This document shows, in pieces, positions 6,924 through 7,869 of a stretch of 7,869 nucleotides of DNA (its first letter is position 1; each line of letters begins with the position of its first letter). The translations under genes and the position numbers were made by a program. The notes beneath the pieces are model-generated. The model searched no databases and was not told where the DNA came from. It saw nothing but the letters and a program-made list of their open reading frames with translations. The stretch is from Flavobacteriales bacterium UBA3431 (GTDB lineage: Bacteria > Bacteroidota > Bacteroidia > Flavobacteriales > Schleiferiaceae), in assembly GCA_002381225.1 (NCBI GenBank), contig DFSS01000003.1, positions 3,554-11,422 of the forward strand. The letters run 5' to 3'.

Positions 6924-6931
6924 TAAAGGTA
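6924..6931 (-). promoter_or_regulatory. Possible -7 box for the Xaa-Pro dipeptidyl-peptidase gene
   Basis: The minus strand reads TACCTTTA, one mismatch from TAnnTTTG, about 35 bp upstream of the peptidase ATG. It resembles the perfect box before the ASST-like gene (TACCTTTG). No clear -33 TTTG lies 19-21 bp further upstream, so the support is modest. Confidence 0.25.
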
Positions 6932-7162
6932 GCGCGTCTTGTGAAATTCCATAGCTGCACTCAAACGGGGAATAAACAGTTGCCTCTTGTCTACTGGGCA
7001 GAAATATTGACCCTTAAAAGAAGGCGAGAGTATAGACCCTAAACGAGGGCTAACAACTTTATAACTAATATCCGGGCACATCATCCCATTTGTTATCTTG
7101 AAGGAACCCAAAACGATCTCTGCTGATACGGGGTTAGATACAAGATTGTTTGTAATTAAAAA
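6932..7162. other. AT-rich intergenic stretch with no recognisable gene
   Basis: This stretch sits between the peptidase promoter region and the small ORF at 7163. It is AT-richer than the genes to its left. The minus strand is open from 7219 to a stop at 6923-6925 (about 98 codons), but there is no ATG near its beginning, only TTG (7216-7214) and an internal GTG. The translation (for example SFKGQYFCPVDKRQLFIPR) is not one I recognise. It would also run antisense to the 7163 ORF and through the peptidase promoter region. It could be a decayed gene fragment or chance. The plus strand has frequent stops. I see no RNA gene or repeat here. Confidence 0.4.
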
Positions 7163-7246
7163 ATGAAACAAATTTTTCACACAGTTCTTGTCTTCATGAT
7201 TGTAAGCTGTTCTCAATATTCACAACTTTGTAGCCAATTAGCATGA
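7163..7246 (+). CDS. Small lipoprotein-leader-like ORF (27 residues)
   Basis: The ORF begins MKQIFHTVLVFMIVSC and ends 11 residues later. It has a positive start, a hydrophobic core and a lipobox (IVSC, Cys16), so it reads as a lipoprotein signal peptide with a very short mature part. Its TGA overlaps the ATG of the next gene as ATGA, an arrangement typical of translational coupling. The downstream gene is in another reading frame and has its own signal peptide, so this is not simply an upstream extension of it. It could be a genuine tiny lipoprotein, a leader ORF that delivers ribosomes to the next gene, or the remnant of a longer lipoprotein. Only the pattern supports it. Confidence 0.42.
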   Translation: MKQIFHTVLVFMIVSCSQYSQLCSQLA

Positions 7247-7737
7247 ATAATAGAATTTCAATATCAGTCATCTTGATATACGCAAGTCTATGTCTGTCCG
7301 GGCAAGTCAATGATGATTCGATTCGACAAATAGTGTTGGAGAATAATGTTACTGATAGTCTTTATGTCTTCGGCGAATGGAATGAAACCGAAGGAACCGA
7401 AACGCACCTTAGATACCTTGGGACTATTACTTCTCCCAAAGGCATATTAAAGATTATTACCTCCTCTTGGTTCTGGGGACCATCAAAGAGAGCTACTAGC
7501 AGAATTTTAATATTTAATGAACAGAATGAATTCTTAGGGAATTACTACGTCAGCATGACGTATGACTTGCCAGAAAAAATTGAGAATAACCAGGTGGTGT
7601 TTTTACATTCTAACTCTGATGACTGTGACAAAAAGAAAGTCACTAGGTTATCATTTGAAAGTGGAATTCCAGATGCGTTCTTTTTAGAATGTAAAGATGG
7701 TAATGGAGATCTGTACAAATTTGATCAAGAACAATAA
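7243..7737 (+). CDS. Secreted protein of unknown function
   Basis: This 164-residue protein has a signal peptide (MNNRISISVILIYASLCLSGQ, likely cut near residue 20). The mature part looks beta-rich, with alternating hydrophobic and aromatic residues (YLGTITSPKGILKIITSSWFWGP, split by turns, then ATSRILIFNEQNEFLGNYYV and PDAFFLEC). Cysteines in the mature part lie in DDCDKKK and LEC and could form a disulfide. I do not recognise the family; similar small exported hypothetical proteins are common in Bacteroidota. The gene is clearly AT-richer than the genes to its left and uses more A/T-ending codons, which suggests a different origin. Its ATG overlaps the stop of the 27-codon leader-like ORF. 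An 80-bp spacer then leads to a strong hairpin. The long open frame with signal peptide makes it a real gene. Confidence 0.75.
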   Translation: MNNRISISVILIYASLCLSGQVNDDSIRQIVLENNVTDSLYVFGEWNETEGTETHLRYLGTITSPKGILKIITSSWFWGPSKRATSRILIFNEQNEFLGNYYVSMTYDLPEKIENNQVVFLHSNSDDCDKKKVTRLSFESGIPDAFFLECKDGNGDLYKFDQEQ

Positions 7738-7763
7738 CTAGCTAAAGCAAAAGGTATAGTACA

Positions 7764-7777
7764 TGCCCTTTGGGGCA
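7764..7777. other. Short hairpin after the secreted-protein gene
   Basis: TGCCC-TTTG-GGGCA forms a perfect 5-bp stem with a 4-nt loop, 27 bp after the stop of the secreted-protein gene. No T-tract follows it, so it is unlikely to be an efficient intrinsic terminator alone. Confidence 0.3.
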
Positions 7778-7816
7778 CTGCAATTAGTTAGGCAAGCTTA
7801 CCGCACCCCAGAAATC

Positions 7817-7845
7817 AAAAAACCCACGATTGCATCGTGGGTTTT
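7817..7845. terminator. Strong intrinsic terminator hairpin, probably bidirectional
   Basis: AAAACCCACGAT (7819-7830) and ATCGTGGGTTTT (7834-7845) are perfect complements around the loop TGC, giving a 12-bp stem. In the plus direction the U-run is four bases, then GCG. In the minus direction it is six (TTTTTT, complementary to 7817-7822). It can serve the rightward secreted-protein gene, but is better suited to a leftward transcript entering from beyond the right edge, such as the tRNA suggested there. Confidence 0.85.
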
Positions 7846-7854
7846 GCGTCGTTC

Positions 7855-7869
7855 TTGCGGAGAGAGGGG
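7855..7869 (-). tRNA. Possible 3' end of a tRNA (tRNA-Ser-like), cut by the right edge
   Basis: The minus strand at the edge reads CCCC-TCTCTCC-G-CAA. This matches a tRNA 3' end: the end of a T-arm, a 7-nt acceptor strand TCTCTCC and a G discriminator as used by tRNA-Ser, followed by CA. The left-facing six-U terminator 10 bp beyond fits the end of a tRNA transcript. Only about 15 nt are visible, so the D-arm, anticodon and acceptor pairing cannot be checked. This is a guess from pattern and context. Confidence 0.28.

Noticed and set aside
1..7869. CRISPR array, insertion sequence or integrase
   Set aside because: No regularly spaced repeats, terminal inverted repeats with a transposase, or integrase-like protein were found on either strand.

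Overview
The window looks like chromosomal DNA from a member of the Bacteroidota, possibly a marine Flavobacteriales-type organism. This is inferred from three things: the KatG, DUF1801/YdeI and secreted-protein families resemble those common in Bacteroidota; convincing Shine-Dalgarno sequences are absent before most starts; and at least one perfect Bacteroidota-type -7 box (TAnnTTTG) is present. Most of the window has balanced base composition. The right end, from about 6950 to 7740, is visibly AT-richer.

Left part (1-3299), oxidative stress. A catalase-peroxidase gene (katG, minus strand, cut by the left edge) is divergent from an OxyR-type LysR regulator (plus strand) that keeps both redox-sensing cysteines. 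The 128 bp between them carries a 17-bp perfect inverted repeat over the oxyR start codon and a second copy of its half-site 30 bp upstream; these are good OxyR operator candidates. oxyR overlaps by 8 bp a gene for a DUF1801/YdeI-family protein whose C-terminus is a textbook CDGSH [2Fe-2S] ligand motif. This coupling of an OxyR sensor with a CDGSH-tailed YdeI protein is the most interesting feature of the window.

Middle part (3296-6888), cell-envelope enzymes. A membrane-anchored arylsulfotransferase-like beta-propeller (minus) converges on the YdeI-CDGSH gene so tightly that their stop codons share the tetramer CTAG. It is divergent from a small secreted Dabb-domain protein (plus). That gene in turn converges on a secreted S15-family Xaa-Pro dipeptidyl-peptidase (minus) with an intact Ser-Asp-His triad.

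Right part (6889-7869). An AT-rich segment holds no gene I can name, then a 27-codon lipoprotein-leader-like ORF coupled by ATGA to a 164-residue secreted protein of unknown function. Next comes a strong 12-bp-stem terminator whose longer U-run faces left. The last bases resemble the 3' end of a minus-strand tRNA-Ser. The AT-rich block may therefore be a small insertion beside a tRNA gene, but the tRNA is almost entirely outside the window and this is inference.
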